Shown here piece after piece: positions 1-11,984 of a DNA stretch of 64,000 bases. The notes under the pieces are model-generated. The model saw nothing but the letters and a program-made list of their open reading frames with translations, had not been told where the DNA came from and ran no database searches. This DNA comes from Limanda limanda (Eukaryota > Chordata > Actinopteri > Pleuronectiformes > Pleuronectidae), in contig NC_083645.1 in assembly GCF_963576545.1 (NCBI RefSeq), positions 7,932,447-7,996,446 of the forward strand, given 5' to 3'. The position numbers and the translations under genes were made by a program. Positions within the stretch are counted from its first letter, which is position 1, and each line of letters opens with the position of its first letter.

Positions 1-381
1 TAAGTCTTGAACGGTCGGGCTCCTGCCTAAACCTGCAATCTGCTATGAACCTGATTGCTGCCTGAGATCCTCTGGCAGGGCTAAACTAACTTTGACAAAA
101 TCATGAGACTTGAGACTGAAGGGGACTGGGGTTTTACCTCGGGCCCCTTAGCTGTGGAACTGCTAAGGGAAATCAAGCAGGCAAACTCAGAATCTCCTTT
201 TGAATCTCTTCTAATGAGAAACTTTTGCTCGGTGTATTCTTAACAATTGGTATGGTTGAAAGTATCTATACTAGTATTTAATCTTGTCACATTTCTTGTT
301 TTGGTTTTATTGGTTGCATCATCTGTTTAATTGCAAAGGTCTTTTTTTTGAATGTGCTATATAAATAAGTATATTATTTGG
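1..381. other. Intronic sequence, nothing recognised
   Basis: No ORF, motif or clear repeat apart from AT-richness toward 300-380; possibly part of the neighbouring interspersed repeat. Confidence 0.4.
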
Positions 382-1110
382 GTCTGAGCACCGAACGGGG
401 AGAGGCCCTATTGAAATTGTAAGGATTTTTCTTATTATTATTTCCCTTTGAAGGACTTTTTCAGGGTCTAGACATGCTCAAAAAGTTATGAGAAATTATG
501 ACTTGAAATCACAGAGCCCCCTGGTGGCTACAGGAAGTGACATGTTTTATACTTTGATGAACTGCTCCTGGCTGCTTTACAACATACAGCTCAAACGAGC
601 TCAGTCAAGTCATTGGATCATGGTCAGAATTGTGACATTTCCTCAAACCGTGTAAACATTGATGTAAGGTGAAGGATCGACCTTCGCCAGAGGACACCAT
701 GTTGTCGTAACTCCACTGTGCATTGTCCTATCACCACCAAACTTCTGTCACATGATTAGAGTCCAAGCCTGAACAGCCCTATGTATCAATATTTCCTCAG
801 TGTCATAGCGCCAAGTACTGATTTGCCCTGAAACAGGAAGTACTTTGTTAATCCACTCTGCATTATCCAACCGGCTCCAAACAACTGACCTATGATCACA
901 ATCCTGACCTGAACACATCCATATATTAATATTAGTTCAGGGTCATCGGCCACCTACTGATCAGTGTGAAAATTAAGTTGTGGTAACATTGTCGAATTGA
1001 CACAAAATTGCTCACGCTACATCAGAGCCCCTACTTGAACAGATATATTAGTCTGTACGTAATAATAGTGATGGCGCCATCTACTGGCAACAGGAAGTAA
1101 GCTTTGTTTT
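382..1110 (+). repeat. Degenerate fish interspersed repeat with internal repeated units
   Basis: Starts near GGGTCTGAGCACCGAACGGG and AGGCCCTATTGAAATTGTAA, a head found in a very abundant fish repeat. Units ending in '(GC)GCCA(C/A)CTACTGG...ACAGGAAGT' recur around 510-540, 808-850, 943-975 and 1070-1100, giving a loose tandem arrangement. The chance 84-codon frame beginning at 1104 has no recognisable product. The copy at 510-523 (CCCCCTGGTGGC) incidentally matches the CTCF core. Confidence 0.6.
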
Positions 1111-1796
1111 ACAACTATCATTCGATTTACATAAAATCTTCCCATTGTGATGTGCTATTTGATAGCGTGGACTGTAATGAGCAATTAGCAGGCAAGGATC
1201 GACATCGCGTGACGGACGCAGGAAGTGAAGCGTTTATCCTTGCCTCAGTGAGCAAAACACATGCAACGCAGAGACGTGCACTTGGTCATCGAACGCTCTC
1301 TCTCCACCGACTGAAAGAGGCTTCAACGTGCGGGTGCTCGGGCCCGTCAGTGCTATAACGTAGCCCTAGTTATTATTATGATTATGAGGGCCATTGATTC
1401 AGCAAATTAGAAAAACATGTTTGTTGTGTCTCTATACAGGAAGCATTTCAGTTGCATTTTTCATGCGTCCATCTCACGTCTCATGCATGTGTGACAGAGC
1501 AGATGTGCTGCTAGTTCGATCAAGCTTGTGGTTCACTCATACTGTGTAGAAATCCAACCTAGGGTTATTCATTTGGGACTCTGACTGCAGCCAACTATCA
1601 AACACACCGATACACGTGGTGCTGATGCTTTCATCCAACGCTTAGCGCTAAAATGTCAAACTGTTCCTTTAAAAAAACACAAAAAGCATGACAGTAAAAA
1701 GAAATTGATGTATGTACAATAGAAGAATCGATATACTGTATAGTAGTATACTTCAAAAATTAAAAATGTTAATAAAATGATTATTAATTATTTGCC
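1111..1796. other. Intronic sequence, nothing recognised
   Basis: No coding, RNA or repeat feature was supported here. Confidence 0.4.
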
Positions 1797-1945
1797 CCTT
1801 TTTTCTGAATTAACAACTTAATTATCTCGCTAATTCAGAAAAGCAGAGTTGGATTCATTTGGAGGGCGAATTATCCTGTTAATTCATAAAAGACAGCCCT
1901 GTTTTTCTGAATTAACAAGATAATTAAGCTATTTAGGAAAAAGAG
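1797..1945. repeat. Short palindromic AT-rich repeat cluster
   Basis: TTTTCTGAATTAACAACTTA...CGCTAATTCAGAAAA (about 1801-1845) is an imperfect palindrome with a 12-bp outer stem. The same arm TTTTTCTGAATTAACAAGATAA recurs at about 1900-1925, followed by a degenerate mirror ending TTTAGGAAAAA. It looks like two or three small MITE-like palindromes in a row. Confidence 0.5.
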
Positions 1946-2694
1946 AGCAGATTTTTTTCTCAAGTAAATGCAATACACTTCTGTACAATGTAAATGATAA
2001 AAAACATAAGATCAAATAAAATAAATGTGAGTTATGATAACAGCATTAAAACCGTCAGGAAGCTGGGCTGAGTTTTCACTGCTGCTATCACTGCCATGCG
2101 AACTGTCGATATGATTATTACAAAGCATTATGCAAATAAGCATCAGCAAGCATCACTGGATTTGTCTTGTTTTCTGTCTCTGTTCTTCTTTTCTATTAAT
2201 TACAGGAGGTTTGCAAGAAAAAACAACAACAATCATTACCTTCTCCATACACTGCCTTTTCGAAAGCTAGAAAAACAAACTTCTTCTTCTTCACCTGTCA
2301 GAGCACCTGAGCTCAGCTGAGCCTCTTGTTTGCTCATATAGTTGGGTTTGTGAGCCGGGTTTACCGAGCTCAGTTTATTGCTAAACACAGGCCTAATTAA
2401 ATGATGCTGCAAAGTGTACCGCACTCCTCAACCTGTGCTACTATAAATAGGTGAGAGTTAGGAAAGGCTATTGTACATGATGGAAGAAGAAGAAAAAAAC
2501 TCTCAGAGCCTCTTTGTTGTTTGTGAGAGAGGAGATGAAAGACAAACGCCTACGCTGCCTGAATGAATGAGACACACCTCACCTCCTCCTCTTCCTCCAC
2601 ATCCTCACCCCTTTTCTCCTTCTCTTCTTCAGTGCCTCCTCTCTTGCATCTCCCTCATCCCTCAAGCAGAACAGGACTCCCTTGTTTGCCCTCA

Positions 2695-2766
<72 letters not shown>

Positions 2767-2816
2767 ACACACACACACACACGCACACACGCACTCCCAC
2801 ACGCACACACACACAC
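2695..2816. repeat. (CA)n microsatellite, compound
   Basis: A pure CA tract at about 2696-2760 is followed by interrupted TCACAC/GCACAC units to 2816. It accounts for the His/Thr-rich open frames on either strand. Confidence 0.97.
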
Positions 2817-2939
2817 AGCTGTTAAGGTTGATGCCAGTTTTGAACGGTATGCACCTCAGTCACCAGAACACAAATGAGACACACAGAGGCACAAATAGGG
2901 CACACACTCACAAACAGCCTGACAAGTTACTGTTTGATC

Positions 2940-3000
2940 AAAGGCCAACCAACACACACTCGCACACACACAAACACACACACACACACACACACACACA
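2940..3000. repeat. (CA)n microsatellite
   Basis: Interrupted CA repeat with TCGCACACAC and AAACACAC variants. Confidence 0.93.
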
Positions 3001-3697
3001 TTGTCTTTCTCTCCTCTATCTGTCTTTCCTTTCCTTTTTGTCTCCCATTAATTAGAGCTGCTCTAACCTTCGGCGCTGCCCTCCTCTTCCTACCTGCTCT
3101 CGTCCCTCCCACCCGGGCCTTCATCCATCTACTGTGAAAAAGACATCTCCAGCAGAATAAAAAATGAACATGACAAATTTTTTGAGGGGGGCAATGGGTC
3201 CCAGCTCTGTGCTGCGTTAGGTTATTTTTCTCCAGGTATAAAGATGTATCTCATTCTGAGTTTTTCTCCACTATTCCTTAACCTGTACTCTCACAGCCCT
3301 GCTGCTCCTCTTCCTCATTCCTTAAGAGTTACCTCAGCAATCCATACATTACAACCTACACCCCTGGAACCGGCAAAACGGCAACACTTTTTAATTTTTA
3401 ATGAGGGCCTCCATCAGAGGGGGCCTGACTTTTTTCCGCTCCCCTTTTCCATCACCTTTATTTCACCTTCACTTCTACCCTCTCTCCCTCTCTCTTCCAC
3501 TGACTCGCCAACAACGCACCCCATCCCTTGTGTCTGCCTTCCCAAAGTCACGGTGATGAATGGGTGAGTGCTGCCATCTCTTTGCCTACTAGCGAGAGGT
3601 AGAGGCCGGCTAACACAGCTCAGACGCTCTCTGGGATCACAGGCAGGAAAGAGAGTAATTAATCCAGGGTGGCAGGACACACTGTGAGCTTCAGGTC

Positions 3698-3900
<203 letters not shown>

Positions 3901-4019
3901 ACACACTGGAGTACATTATTGGAAAGAGAGGATATAAACTCCAGACAGTTTTGTACCGATGTAGAAATTGGGGTGATGTGTTTCAGAGCACAAGGTTAGG
4001 CTGGAGTTGGAGTGTGAGT

Positions 4020-4042
4020 GAGTGTGTGTGTGTGTGTGTGGG
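4020..4042. repeat. (GT)n microsatellite, short
   Basis: GAGTGAGTGTGTGTGTGTGT followed by GTG before GGTCGGGG. Confidence 0.85.
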
Positions 4043-4147
4043 TCGGGGTAGATGAGCTCCTTAAATAAACACCACTTGGGTACAGACAGGAGCAGCCAGA
4101 GGCAGCACACACAAGACTGTCCTTGAACTCCAGGGTCAAACACACAT

Positions 4148-4320
4148 ATAGTCGTTTTCAGACATGACCTGCGGCTAAAATCCGGAGGATCGGCTACAGA
4201 GTTTACCCGCAGTTTGCCTTTCACGCATGCACAACAGAGAAGGAGGTTTCGATCACAACAGCATCAAATCCTCCAAATTATTAATGCGAGAGGTGGAGCA
4301 GCCGATGTGCATCACTCAGA
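4148..4320 (+). repeat. MITE-like family A, fragment (copy 1)
   Basis: Begins GTTTTCAGACATGACCTGCG and shares with copy 3 (30326-30813) the run GGCTACAGAGTTTACC, the phrase GCCTTTCACGCATGCACAAC, and GCGAGAGGTG(G/A)AGCA. Only the left end is present. Confidence 0.6.
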
Positions 4321-4329
4321 GACAAGACG

Positions 4330-5795
4330 CGATGGATAAAAGGGATAGTTCACTGAAAAATGAAAATCTACACACTACTATGCGGATGGAGGGTTGGGTA
4401 AAGTGTTTGAGTCCACAAAAAACCTTTGGAGGAACAGGGGAAAACAGTGTAAAAGGTCCAAAGGTCATCTAATGGAAGTAGCTGTTGTTTGTTTTTGTTT
4501 TCAGTGCATAACCCAAAGCAGCTTATAACAGCCGCTCACACACACAAACACACACACACACAAACAAATTCAACATCATTGGGGATGGCGTGCAGGGCTG
4601 GCAACAAATGTGAATCATTATTTCCGCTCCTTTGTGTGGATAAATTAATTGTCTGCATTATGACTCTGAGTAATCACTAAACTCTAATTGTGTGTTGATG
4701 ACTGGGAGGACTCAGCTTCCAAATTAAGTTCACCTTGATAAGAGTCTCCCACACAGCTACAATGTTAATGTCAGTCATGTAGGTGTTGGAAATATTAAAA
4801 GGTGGGTTCTCCATCAAAGCTCATGTTAATTGGGCCAATCCATTACCCACTTTGACGTGTTTAATGTTTTGGAGGATGAAGGATTAAAGTGAGACGCCGG
4901 GCGAAGTGCACATGCGTCTGGCTCGCTTCCTCTCGTCTGTGACGTCTAACCAGCGGCTACAGCTCCATGCATCACTGGTCCTGGCCCAGCCAGCATACCA
5001 ATCAAATGTCCGTATATCCTCATATGATAGCTGAGGGGAAATGGATAAAATGGCTTTGATGCCGCAGAGCTACTCTCAGTGTGAGGTCTCCTGGGTTTTT
5101 GTGTGCAAGTCTTAATGGATGAGGCCAGAGCAACTATGGCACAAGTGAAGTTGGAAACACATCAACTTTCATTCAAATTAACAACAAACAACACAAACAA
5201 GGAAATATTGTATTTAGCTAAACCTTCAGAAACATACAGGAAAAATTAGCACTTGAACATACATCAGTGTGATAAGAACCACCTAAAGTAACAAAACAAA
5301 ATATTTTTCTCATTGATAATTTACTTGGTGTGTACTTTGACTTTTTAGTTGGGTCTATGTCAGATCCACTAACATGGATAAGGTGAAATCTATAACCAGT
5401 ACTGCAGACAGCCACCAGGTGGTTATTGAGACGCTTTTGTTCCACTTTTTGGGGGATGTCATGTCATCCATCTTTATATACAGTCCCTGATGCTAACATA
5501 ATTACAATGGCAATGCTAACATGCTAACATAAGGTGTAAGGCTTATCATGTTTGCCCTACTAGTTCATGCAAACATTTGCTAATTACAACGTGCTGCGAA
5601 TAGGATTGTTACCAGTTTTCCGACCCGATGATTGTGCTTGATGAATTAAGGGACTTAACAAAGTTGTGCAATACTTTATGAGGAGGACTTGAATGCACAT
5701 TTAATGGAAAATTGTTGTTGAGACATTTCACTCAAACGTCATGAACATCATGATAGTACTGGAGGAAAAGTAAATGGTTAATGGATTGTATTCAT
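4330..5795. other. Intronic sequence, only a short CA tract
   Basis: A short CA/CAAA tract lies at 4537-4566. The rest is unique-looking DNA without supported coding content. Confidence 0.4.
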
Positions 5796-5799
5796 ATAT

Positions 5800-5950
5800 A
5801 TATTTCTAGCCTTAAAGGCCACTCATGGGCTTTTTGGGTTCAGTTATTTAAAGACACTATGGAATATTGACTAGAAGGAGGAGTCAGGGATCGAACCACC
5901 AACGGATTAGTGGCTAACCCACTCTACCTCCTGAGCCACAACCGCCCATA
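5800..5950 (-). repeat. tRNA-derived SINE
   Basis: On the minus strand an A-box-like TGGCTCAGGAGG (5938-5927) is followed 29 bp later by a perfect B box GGTTCGATCCC (5897-5887). Between them runs TAGAGTGGGTTAGCCACTAA. The tail carries ...GTGTCTTTAAATAACTGAACCC. Known: this head and tail match a widespread fish SINE group whose pol III promoter comes from a tRNA. The body does not fold as a functional tRNA. Confidence 0.8.
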
Positions 5951-5959
5951 AGCCAGGGT

Positions 5960-6610
5960 ATAGTCTGAGTACCAGGAATATCTGTAAAGAATTGCATTGC
6001 TATTGCATCCAGCTGTCGTCTTGATATTTCATTCTACGGGAGGCAAAAACATTCTGTTTTCCTTGTGTCGTCTTCAAACGCTGCATCAGTCGGGAGCAGG
6101 TTTCGTTTCATCGAGCAACTGTGGTCTTCTGTCCTGAATACGCGTAGAAGCAGGTATCATGCCGTAGCACACATAACATGACCCATTTTTTCAGAAAAGA
6201 GGAGCAATCAGCAGCACAGCCGTGGGGTGCCGGAGATGGAGCACACACGCAGTCCCAGAGGACAGACAGCTATTACAGAAAAGGAAATACAATCATCTAC
6301 GAGCCTAGAGGCTAAATGTAAGATTTAGCAACAGTGCAGCAGAGAAGTTAGATCCTTTCTTTAAGTCCTACCAGCACCATTGCCTACCCCCACTCACTCT
6401 TACATGTTTTTTGAGCTGCTTGTGATTTGATCAAAGATACTTGTCCACCTATTGAGGACAAGTGTTGACGTGCTGCAAAGTATTGTAGCTGTGGAGAGAC
6501 TGAAATTAGGTTTTCTCCATGGTTTTCTCCATCATGGGACTTTTTCTCTTTTTCATCCGACATTACCAGACTTTTATGAGGCATGAGTGTAGCATGCTGG
6601 TTTCCAGTAC
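5960..6610. other. Intronic sequence, nothing recognised
   Basis: No supported feature. Confidence 0.4.
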
Positions 6611-6619
6611 AGTGAGATG

Positions 6620-6873
6620 AGGGAGCAAAATGGAGCGACTGGATGAAAGAGGAGAGGCGAGGAGGGATGAGGGGAGAGGAGAGGTCACAGCGGAGGGGAG
6701 AGCAGACTGACAGATATGGAAATTAAGTCAAGAGGGAGACAGAGATACGAACTTTCCCTTCACTTCCTCTTTGTATTTACCCTTCAAAAAAAAAGAAGCG
6801 CGAGTGATGCCTAATAAAACATTTATCATTCCAGGAAAGCTCTTTAATGTCTTTGACATTAAGAGGCTGAAAG

Positions 6874-6960
<87 letters not shown>

Positions 6961-7080
6961 AAAGAGAAGAGAGAGAGAAAGAAGGATGTATCTTGAAGTG
7001 GATGGTGGTGAAAGGTGGAGTGGCAGAGCTTGAGGAAGCAGAGGACAAGAAATCAGAAGCAAAGGTGTGAAAGGAAGTAA
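6620..7080. repeat. Purine-rich tract with (AG)38 microsatellite
   Basis: A GA-rich strand bias extends over about 450 bp. The pure AG run is at 6882-6957. The Ser/Leu-rich frames on the minus strand come from this repeat. Confidence 0.93.
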
Positions 7081-7084
7081 ATGA

Positions 7085-7560
7085 AATATGAGAGTGCAAG
7101 TTAAAAGGGGTCAATTATACAGATATATAGATATAGAAATATGAGAAGCAGCTCTGACAAAGAACTGATTACACCTTGAGTGACTTGCATGAAAATAAAT
7201 AAATGAGAAAAATTGATTAATGCATTTTATATGAGTTTAAAATCTCTTAGATGTTCAGGGTTAATTTGTTAGGATGATAAAGACGTAGAGAGTGAGACAA
7301 GTTTTTGTTCCTTTGTCTTAAGCGTTGTCCTTTGATACATAATCTCAGTTTAAGATCCGTAATTCCATTGACCTGTAGCTTTCAGTCATATTTTATAATA
7401 ATAATTAAATATTAATTTAGCTCTTTTAAAGAAAATAAAGCCCTAAGTGCTTTCCAAGGGAAAACTATAACATGCAACATTAAAAGTACAAGATGTGTAA
7501 ATAATGACACTTGTGTATTAAGAACACATAAAGATACATAAACAAACATATACAGGCATA
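7085..7560. other. AT-rich left flank of the Tc1 element
   Basis: AT-rich, with TATA-rich CATATACAGGCATATA immediately beside the insertion, a favoured target for Tc1 elements. Confidence 0.5.
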
Positions 7561-7562
7561 TA

Positions 7563-7775
7563 CGCTCCTGATCAAAATCTTAAGACCAGTTAAAAAATTG
7601 CATGAATTTGCATTTTGCACTGTTGGATCTTAGGAAGGTTCTAAGTAGAGCTTCAAAATGCAAAAAGAAGAAATGGGAACAAGAGACCAAAAGTTGTGAG
7701 CAGGCAATTTATTGAAAACAACAATTTAACTCAAATAGGCTGTACATCAGCTGATCAAAAGTTTAAGACCACAGC
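7563..7775 (+). repeat. Left terminal inverted repeat of the Tc1 element
   Basis: This 213-bp arm pairs with 8911-9123 in reverse orientation. The outermost bases differ once (CGCTCC here, CACTCC on the other arm). The outer and inner GATCAAAA(T/G)(C/T)TTAAGACC motifs are the probable direct repeats bound by transposase. Confidence 0.95.
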
Positions 7776-7854
7776 CTTTAAAAGCCAAAATCTGTGCAAA
7801 AACTTGGATTCCATGTCATTTCCTGTCAAGTAATCACACTGTGAAGATCTCTTG

Positions 7855-8857
7855 ATGGCAAAGGCAAAAAAGCTCACCGTCTTTGAACGTGGTAGGATTG
7901 TTGAACTGCATAAACAAGGCCTCTCACAACGTGCCATCGCTGCTGAGGTTGGACGCAGTAAGACAGTCATTTTGCATTTCTTAAAAGATCCTCAGGGTTA
8001 TGGAACAAAAAAATCAAGTGGTAGACCCAAAAAAAATTCACCAGCGCTGAGCCGGAGGATCCGAATGGCTCTCCGTCAAGACACGGGACGATCCTCGTCC
8101 CAAATTAAGGCCATTACTGGTGCTGACTGCAGCCCAACAACCATCAGACGGCATCTGCGAAGGAAGGGCTTCAAAAACAAGAAACATCTTCAAAGGCCAT
8201 GTCTCCTTCAACGCCACAAAATTGCCCGTTTATACTTTGCAAGGGAGCACCAAACATGGGCCATTCAAAGGTGGAAAAAAGTTTTATTCTCTGACGAGAA
8301 AAAATGTAACCTTGATGGTCCTGATGGCTTCCAACGTTACTGGCATGACAAGGAGATGCCACCTGAGATGTATTCTACGCGGCACAGTGGAGGGGGCGCC
8401 ATCATGATCTGGGCAGCTTTTTCCTTCAATGGAACAATGGAGCTCCAGGTTGTGCAGGGGCGTCAAACAGCAGCTGGCTATGTGGAGATGTTGCAGCGGG
8501 CATCCCTCATGACTGAGGGCCCTCGTCTGTGTGGTAACGACTGGGTTTTTCAGCAGGACAACGCTCCAATTCACAATGCCCGTCTGACCAAGACTTTTTT
8601 TCCAGGAGAATAACATCACTCTTTTGGACCATCCTGCGTGTTCCCCTGATCTTAATCCAATTGAGAACATTTGGGGATGGATGGCAAGGGAAGTTTACAA
8701 AAATGGACTTCAGTTCCAGACAGTGGATGCCCTTCGTGAAGCCATCTTCACTTCTTGGCGCAACATTCGCACTAGCCTTTTGAAAACACTTGCATCAAGC
8801 ATGCCAAAACGAATTTTTGAAGTGATCAACAATAATGGTGGAGCTACTCATTACTGA
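7855..8857 (+). pseudogene. Tc1-like transposase, DD34E type, one frameshift
   Basis: Seen: ATG at 7855 ([20 protein letters not shown]) opens a frame that stops early at 8611-8613; the remainder continues in another frame to TGA at 8855-8857. The N-terminal half has two helix-turn-helix units of the paired type ([12 protein letters not shown] and S-P-T-T-I-R-R-H-L) separated by a G-R-P-K-K AT-hook-like linker. The catalytic core shows D in F-S-D-E-K, D in Q-Q-D-N-A-P-I-H and E in S-P-D-L-N-P-I-E-N-I-W-G. The frame is broken at a T7 run (8595-8601), where one extra T explains the shift and would account for the normal DD34E spacing. A TTG three bases before the ATG opens the same frame; the ATG is preferred. 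No other disabling change was noticed, so the break is recent or a sequencing homopolymer error. Confidence 0.93.
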
Positions 8858-8910
8858 GTCCGTTTTTGACACTTTAATTTCTGTTTTAGGAGGTTTTTGG
8901 GTTTTGTTGA

Positions 8911-9123
8911 GCTGTGGTCTTAAACTTTTGATCAGCTGATGAACAGCCTACTTCAGTTAAATTGTTGTTTTCAATAAATTGCCTGCTCACAACTTTTGGG
9001 TTCTTGTTCCCATTTCTTCTTTTTGCATTTTGAAACTCTACTTAGAACCTTCCTAAGATTCAACAGTGCAAAATGCAAATTCATGCAATTTTTTAACTGG
9101 TCTTAAGATTTTGATCAGGAGTG
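8911..9123 (-). repeat. Right terminal inverted repeat of the Tc1 element
   Basis: Reverse complement of 7563-7775 with a few scattered differences. It ends in GATCAGGAGTG followed by the TA target duplication. Confidence 0.95.
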
Positions 9124-9125
9124 TA

Positions 9126-9670
9126 CATACACACAAATACACATACAGACTCTCACAACAGAAGTAAACTCAGTCAGTTATAAAAAAGGCTTCAGTAAAA
9201 GCAGCATCAGTCATTTTACGATAATCTTTTATTATCTTGTATTTTAAGGACATTTTATCCATACGGGCAGCCTGAAGTGGGAAACTTATTCTGCATAAGA
9301 AGATAATGAGATGTGGTTTCAGAGCAGTTCAGAGCAGCAACTAAATAAAGGTACTGTTTTATTGCAATAATTTGTGTGACATTTTAATCATGAGTGTGTG
9401 GGTTAATTCAAGGTTAATTTGAAACACAGTGTTATCTCACGATTCTGTGCATTTTTCATCATCAACCTTTAAATACTTTTGAATGGTGATATTACTGTTT
9501 AAATGTGTCTCTCCGTTTTTAGTAGTTTAGTTTATTAGTAGACGTTATCACTGACGGCAAATTTCTTAGTTTATAATACAACAAGTAAGATTGTATATTG
9601 TATTTATTGTTTGGAATTTATAAATTTTCCAGAAAAAAAACACTTATATCAGCACAGATGTACTGAACTG
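9126..9670. other. Intronic sequence, nothing recognised
   Basis: AT-rich, no supported feature. Confidence 0.4.
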
Positions 9671-9674
9671 AAAA

Positions 9675-10000
9675 TAATAGCACTCAGTAGAGGGCTTACC
9701 TTGGCCAAGACCCAACAGTCAGTCCAGACCCCCCCATACTGCACACACTCATCAGTTTCGTAAATACTCCCCTTTTTTAAAATCAAGATCTATGAATTCT
9801 TGCAGGTCAAAAAATATCTTCTGTCTCGCAACGTTTACAAATATAATGGGTTCTTTCTTGGATCATTCATATGGAAATTTAAAGCGATTAGCATCAGTAT
9901 CATTTCCAGTAAACCCACTTTGTGTTCAAGATTTTCTGTTTAACGTCAAACAGCTATTTCCAAATCGAACTGGAATGACACTTAGATACACACACCTCCA
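9675..10000 (-). repeat. Probable family C repeat, degenerate
   Basis: Shares the phrase TAGCACTCAGTAGAGGGC and TATAATGGGTTCTT with the cluster at 12.7-17.4 kb. Ends not defined. Confidence 0.4.
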
Positions 10001-11125
10001 CTGAGGCCCAACACATTCAATCAAGCTGGACCAAGTTGTGCACATTCATAAATATCAGTCCCCTAAATGTCAAGACTTTTTCAACGAGATCCATGAATTA
10101 TTACCTGAGAAAACAGTCTAAACGTGATTGATAGAAAGAAACAAAGACATTACAAAGGATTGTAATTGCTAAAAGAAGATACAAATGAATGTAAATGAGA
10201 AAATGAACACATTCTGTCCAAACAGTGTGTTGATGTTTATCAAACATCTGTTTAATCTTCATGAGGGCGCAAGTATTGACGCGGAGCTGCTGAGGCTGAT
10301 ATACACCCACAGTATCATCTGGATTCACTAACAGAAACTGATCATTAGAAAATAGTTTAGAGTTTAGAAAATGAAGGCAAGCTGTTGTACTCCACAAAGA
10401 ATGATTGTAAGAGACTAACATTATGAGAGAAATATTTGTGCGTTCTGTTTTAGTGCTCCATTGCTCTGCAGGAACAGAACGGATCGCACAAATGAAAGGG
10501 AGGCCGACAAAGAAGCACAACGCAGACAGAGGAATTAAAGAAAATGAAATGTGACACTGCAGAAGAAACATCATGCTTGTGTTCAATCATCCAAACAAAT
10601 AGACAAACAGGGTAAACACAAACACAGCGAAAGAGGAATTAGTCAGCTGAGATTTGTCTTAACACTGATCATTAACACATTCCACAAAAACAACACGAGA
10701 GAAGAGAGAAGACATGGTGAATATCCCTGAGGTTCTAAATGCAAACTGTGTCACATACAAGAAATACAGTGAAATTAGTTTGCAACAATGCAGCTTTAAT
10801 ACTCTCTCGTCATAATTAATTCCATGTCTGCTGCCTATAAACAATATAAACAAATAACTCCTACACTACATGTGTTGCTGCTGAGGAGATACATGTGATC
10901 CATCAACACCCATGACAGGTACTGTGGTGTGTGTCACTGGCAGACTGACGGCAGCACAGTGTTTACAGTGTGATGGCGGTTTTAAATGGGTCAACAATCA
11001 AACATCAGACAGAGAATGGAATCATTCTGATACATCAGAAACAAGACACCGTGTACTGTAAGAACGAATTCATAAAAAGCTAGCGAGTTCACCTTTGACT
11101 TTGCCTTTCAAAACTGGTCAGATGT
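10001..11125. other. Intronic sequence, nothing recognised
   Basis: Contains a 161-codon minus-strand frame (10101-10586) with no recognisable domain, no splice support and AT-rich random-looking composition; not annotated as a gene. Confidence 0.4.
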
Positions 11126-11129
11126 GTTA

Positions 11130-11490
11130 ATAAAAACAGGAACATTCAGGTGAGGGGTGGCACGGCAGGAGGCCTGACATGATGTTTACAGCACATCCAC
11201 ACCGACTACTGCTGTTGACATCTTCGTCAATGTCTTCTATATGTGTGACACCTCTCTTTCATCCTGATATATTTGTATTCTTCTAGTGAATTATCCAGAC
11301 ATTTTCCTGCTGTATTATCACATGGACTCACTCTGACATTTCCCAGACATTTAACTCCGGGGGATGGCAGGAAAAGTTCTAGCAAATGTGCAGAGCAACT
11401 GACTTTGACATTTGCGTTGTCGCATACAGCCCCTCCAGATAATTCCAGGAAAATGTCTGGACTTCAATGCAGGTCTGAAAGCAGCTGAAG
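11130..11490 (+). repeat. MITE-like family A (copy 2, 5'-truncated)
   Basis: Runs from GGAACATTCAGGTGAGGGGT to the terminal GCAGGTCTGAAAGCAGCT. The same start phrase is in copies 4 and 5, and the same end is in copies 3, 4 and 5. Confidence 0.7.
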
Positions 11491-11659
11491 CCCAATGAAA
11501 ATTCCAAAGTGATTTGATAAAATGAAAATGATGCCAGTTGAAGTAACTGTTATCATAAGTATCTCTTGTGTTAAAAAGGAGTAGACATTTCTAGCTTGCA
11601 TGGTAGGTATTGCAATAAAACATGAAGTGTAGCATAGTAGCACTAGTATAAAGTATAGT

Positions 11660-11780
11660 AAGGTTTATCAGAGGAGGCAGAAGGACGTCCTGAGCAACTG
11701 ACTACATTGTTATATGCAGCCCCTTAGGATAATGCCACGAAAATATCCGCAGGTCACTGCATGAAAACAGCTATGGAGAC
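11660..11780 (+). repeat. MITE-like family A, second terminal fragment
   Basis: Repeats in diverged form the GAGCAACTGACT...CAGCCCCT...ATAATGCCACGAAAAT segment of copy 2, ending GCATGAAAACAGCTATGGAG. Confidence 0.5.
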
Positions 11781-11984
11781 AAATTAGGCGACTGATATAT
11801 GTGTTGTGCTGAACAGTCACCATCATCACTGTGGGGGCCGCTTGGAGCCAAACACATTTACACTGACGGTAGACGCAAACATATTTGGGTTAATCATGGT
11901 CGACACTCGCCTCCTCAACAACAGCGTGACCCTGTAAGTTGTCTGTGCGGCAAAACCTCCATCTATTCATATTGATTAAACTTT

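Larger units (their letters stand above)
7563..9123 (+). mobile_element. Tc1-like DNA transposon, nearly complete, long inverted repeats
   Basis: Seen: 1,561 bp flanked by the TA target dinucleotide on both sides (7561-7562 and 9124-9125). Terminal inverted repeats of 213 bp (7563-7775 and 8911-9123) start C(G/A)CTCCTGATCAAAATCTTA and carry a second copy-like motif CTGATCAAAAGTTTAAGACC at their inner ends. This IR/DR arrangement provides two transposase binding sites per end. Between them is a transposase gene with one frameshift. Known: TA duplication, about 1.6 kb length and IR/DR ends are typical of fish Tc1-family elements. The arms are highly similar, so the copy is fairly young. Confidence 0.96.

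Noticed and set aside
2695..2816. CRISPR-like array or structured repeat system
   Set aside because: Simple dinucleotide repeat in a vertebrate genome; no spacers.
5860..5945. Functional tRNA gene
   Set aside because: A and B box promoter elements are present, but there is no cloverleaf and a fish SINE tail follows.
10101..10586. 161-codon minus-strand frame as a gene or gpc3 exon 3
   Set aside because: It has none of the glypican cysteine motifs and no recognisable domain.
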